Below are positions 13,075-14,229 of a stretch of 14,229 nt of DNA, piece by piece. Source of the stretch: Patescibacteria group bacterium UBA5187 (GTDB lineage Bacteria; Patescibacteriota; Minisyncoccia; Phycocordibacterales; PALSA-1337). Where the stretch lies: positions 38,934 through 53,162 of the forward strand of contig DHWH01000037.1 in the NCBI GenBank assembly GCA_002413065.1, given 5' to 3'. The position numbers and the translations under genes are program-made. The notes beneath the pieces were generated by a model, which had not been told where the DNA came from, did no database searches, and saw only the letters and a program-made list of their open reading frames with translations. How positions within the stretch are numbered: position 1 is the stretch's first letter; each line of letters opens with the position of its first letter.

Positions 13075-14202
13075 CTATTTTTTGGGAACCAGAAGACTCT
13101 GTGCCTTTCTGATCCTTTGTTCCAATGCGCTAAACTTTTGGATCGTTCCCGCTAAGTGCCGAAGCATCAGATTGATTTCTTCAGGCCCGTGATTTTCCAA
13201 AAGGCTTGTGAATACGTCGTCCGCATATCCTTCAGCCGTGAGACTGTCGGCCAGCGCACGAGGAATGACGACCTGCAGATTCCTGCAATAATCCGAAGGC
13301 TTCCTGAGACGACCCCGAGGCTTACCCGGATTGATCGCCAGAACCAATTCCTTTACCTTCAGAAGCTGGAGGCGGGTGCCTTTCACCTTAAGAACACCTT
13401 CGTGCACTTCCATTTGCCGGTTCAAAGGCAAGCGAGCGATTCTCCATGCGATGGAAAAGCTCAGTTGCTGCGATCGAGGCAAAGTAGGATCCAGAAGTTT
13501 CAACAACTCCGGACACAATGTCGTCAGTGCAAGATGCGAAGAGACCCACGCGATACTTTTACCGCAAATGGCGCAGAGTTCTTCCATCGTCGCTCCTTGG
13601 TCGTACTCAGTTTTGAGCGCCAGAGCGATTTCCAACTTGCTGTATTCGGCATGATGGAAATCTGCGATGAAACAGCGGCGGTGCTGTGTCTTTTTATCGG
13701 GAACTTCTTCCCGAGTGCGCACGATGGCATCGAGCGTCAGCATCCCGATAGCTTGAGCGGAACGCCAGCGGCGTTCGCCTTTGATCAATTCGTAATCTGC
13801 AGACGGGTCGTCGAACACCTCGAGAACCTCGATCGGATCGTTTTGACCGTCTTGCACGAGACTCTTGCCCAATTGTTTTAATTCTCCCTCACTAAAACGT
13901 TTCCGTGGCTGTTCCGCATTGCGCCGAATTCGATTCACCGGAATCTTCAGCACCCTAAGGGATGGTGACACCGGGACCGCTTTGGGCAGCGGTAACATGA
14001 TCGGGGGTTCCTTCTTTACCACAATAAAGGGTACAGGAGGTTTTATCTGGACAGGAAGCGTAGTGAGCTTTACCGGGAGGGGGATAATTTTCGCATTATC
14101 GGGTCCACCGTTGTGAACTGGAACGACCTGACGATCAGGCAACGGCGGCGGAATAATTTTTCGTTCATTCGAACGAACATTATCACGCTGAGCCACTGCC
14201 AA
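13075..14202 (-). CDS. ParB/Spo0J-family DNA-binding protein with proline-rich N-terminus; 5' end at a MITE
   Basis: ParB proteins bind centromere-like sites, use CTP, and help segregate chromosomes or plasmids. The N-terminal ParB domain spans about residues 84-165: IPVNRIRRNAEQPRKRF, then QDGQNDPIEVLE, then the signature GERRWRSAQ at 142-150. A KorB-like helix-turn-helix follows at about 190-235 (ATMEELCAICGKS, then WVSSHLAL). The C-terminal 100 residues are likely for dimerisation or accessory. The first 80 residues are unusual, rich in Pro, Lys and hydrophobic residues. No parA gene is visible. The apparent start is TTG at 14202 (GTG at 14196 is possible). An in-frame TAA at 14212-14214, inside the third MITE copy, bounds the frame, so the original start may have been cut off. 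It could belong to a plasmid, an integrated element, or an orphan ParB/Noc-like regulator. Confidence 0.85.
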   Translation of the reverse strand: MAVAQRDNVRSNERKIIPPPLPDRQVVPVHNGGPDNAKIIPLPVKLTTLPVQIKPPVPFIVVKKEPPIMLPLPKAVPVSPSLRVLKIPVNRIRRNAEQPRKRFSEGELKQLGKSLVQDGQNDPIEVLEVFDDPSADYELIKGERRWRSAQAIGMLTLDAIVRTREEVPDKKTQHRRCFIADFHHAEYSKLEIALALKTEYDQGATMEELCAICGKSIAWVSSHLALTTLCPELLKLLDPTLPRSQQLSFSIAWRIARLPLNRQMEVHEGVLKVKGTRLQLLKVKELVLAINPGKPRGRLRKPSDYCRNLQVVIPRALADSLTAEGYADDVFTSLLENHGPEEINLMLRHLAGTIQKFSALEQRIRKAQSLLVPKK

Positions 14203-14208
14203 CCTTGG

Positions 14209-14229
14209 GGCTTAAGTAAACTTCCGTGT
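14209..14229 (+). mobile_element. MITE copy 3, left end only (cut by the window edge)
   Basis: The last 21 bases, beginning GGCTTAAGTAAACTTCC, equal the left end of copy 1 and continue identically to the final base. The rest lies outside the window. Its position at the very start of the ParB-family gene suggests an insertion or a recombination junction. Confidence 0.85.

Noticed and set aside
13156..13881. Plus-strand open frame of 241 codons opposite the ParB-family gene
   Set aside because: It lies wholly antisense to a clear ParB domain, and its translation looks like a shadow with no recognisable motif.

Overview
The window reads as bacterial DNA of moderate GC, with compact gene spacing and Rho-independent terminators. 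It uses the standard code, with TGA as a stop. Several starts have A-rich leaders without a Shine-Dalgarno sequence, and one start (7364) has a perfect one. No taxonomic marker is present. An uncultivated lineage such as a Patescibacteria-type bacterium is possible, but that is a guess.

Left part (1-6606), cell surface. A minus-strand operon runs from 5306 down to a strong hairpin terminator at 88-120. It encodes a secreted, mucin-like Ser/Thr/Pro-rich protein with a C-terminal membrane anchor, a membrane-anchored GH8 glycanase, a BcsA-like processive GT2 synthase, and a GT39/PMT-like polytopic glycosyltransferase. Divergent from it (5464-6606) is a fused polyprenyl-phosphate glycosyltransferase (DPM1-like GT2) plus GtrA-like membrane domain. 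Together they suggest synthesis and trimming of a beta-glucan-like polymer, plus a lipid-linked-sugar route that could glycosylate the mucin-like protein. The last three genes of this operon carry single-base length changes in homopolymer runs (790-794, 1393-1399, 2410-2417, 4511-4519), while nearby genes are intact.

Middle (6618-8708). A P-loop kinase-like protein (minus strand, strong SD) diverges from an unrecognised 401-residue protein made of about eleven degenerate 30-35-residue helical repeats with a conserved Trp.

Right-middle (8770-10643). A promoter and structured leader precede an NfeD-like gene and the N-terminal part of a flotillin gene. This pair has been invaded by two 229-bp elements, identical by eye and in inverted orientation (9429-9657 and 10162-10390), with TTAAGTAAAC terminal inverted repeats and no ORF: a MITE. 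The first copy splits nfeD near its 3' end and is flanked by a clear target duplication. The second copy joins the flotillin fragment to the tail of an unrelated gene without a duplication, which points to recombination, deletion or misassembly. A third copy begins at 14209 and the window ends inside it.

Right part (10723-14202) holds a DUF892 ferritin-like protein (minus), an RdgB/HAM1-family NTP pyrophosphatase with unusual specificity residues (plus), a small HD protein with a class I cyclic-nucleotide-phosphodiesterase-like metal signature (plus), and a ParB-family protein (minus) whose 5' end abuts the third MITE copy. Most of these genes end in recognisable terminators.
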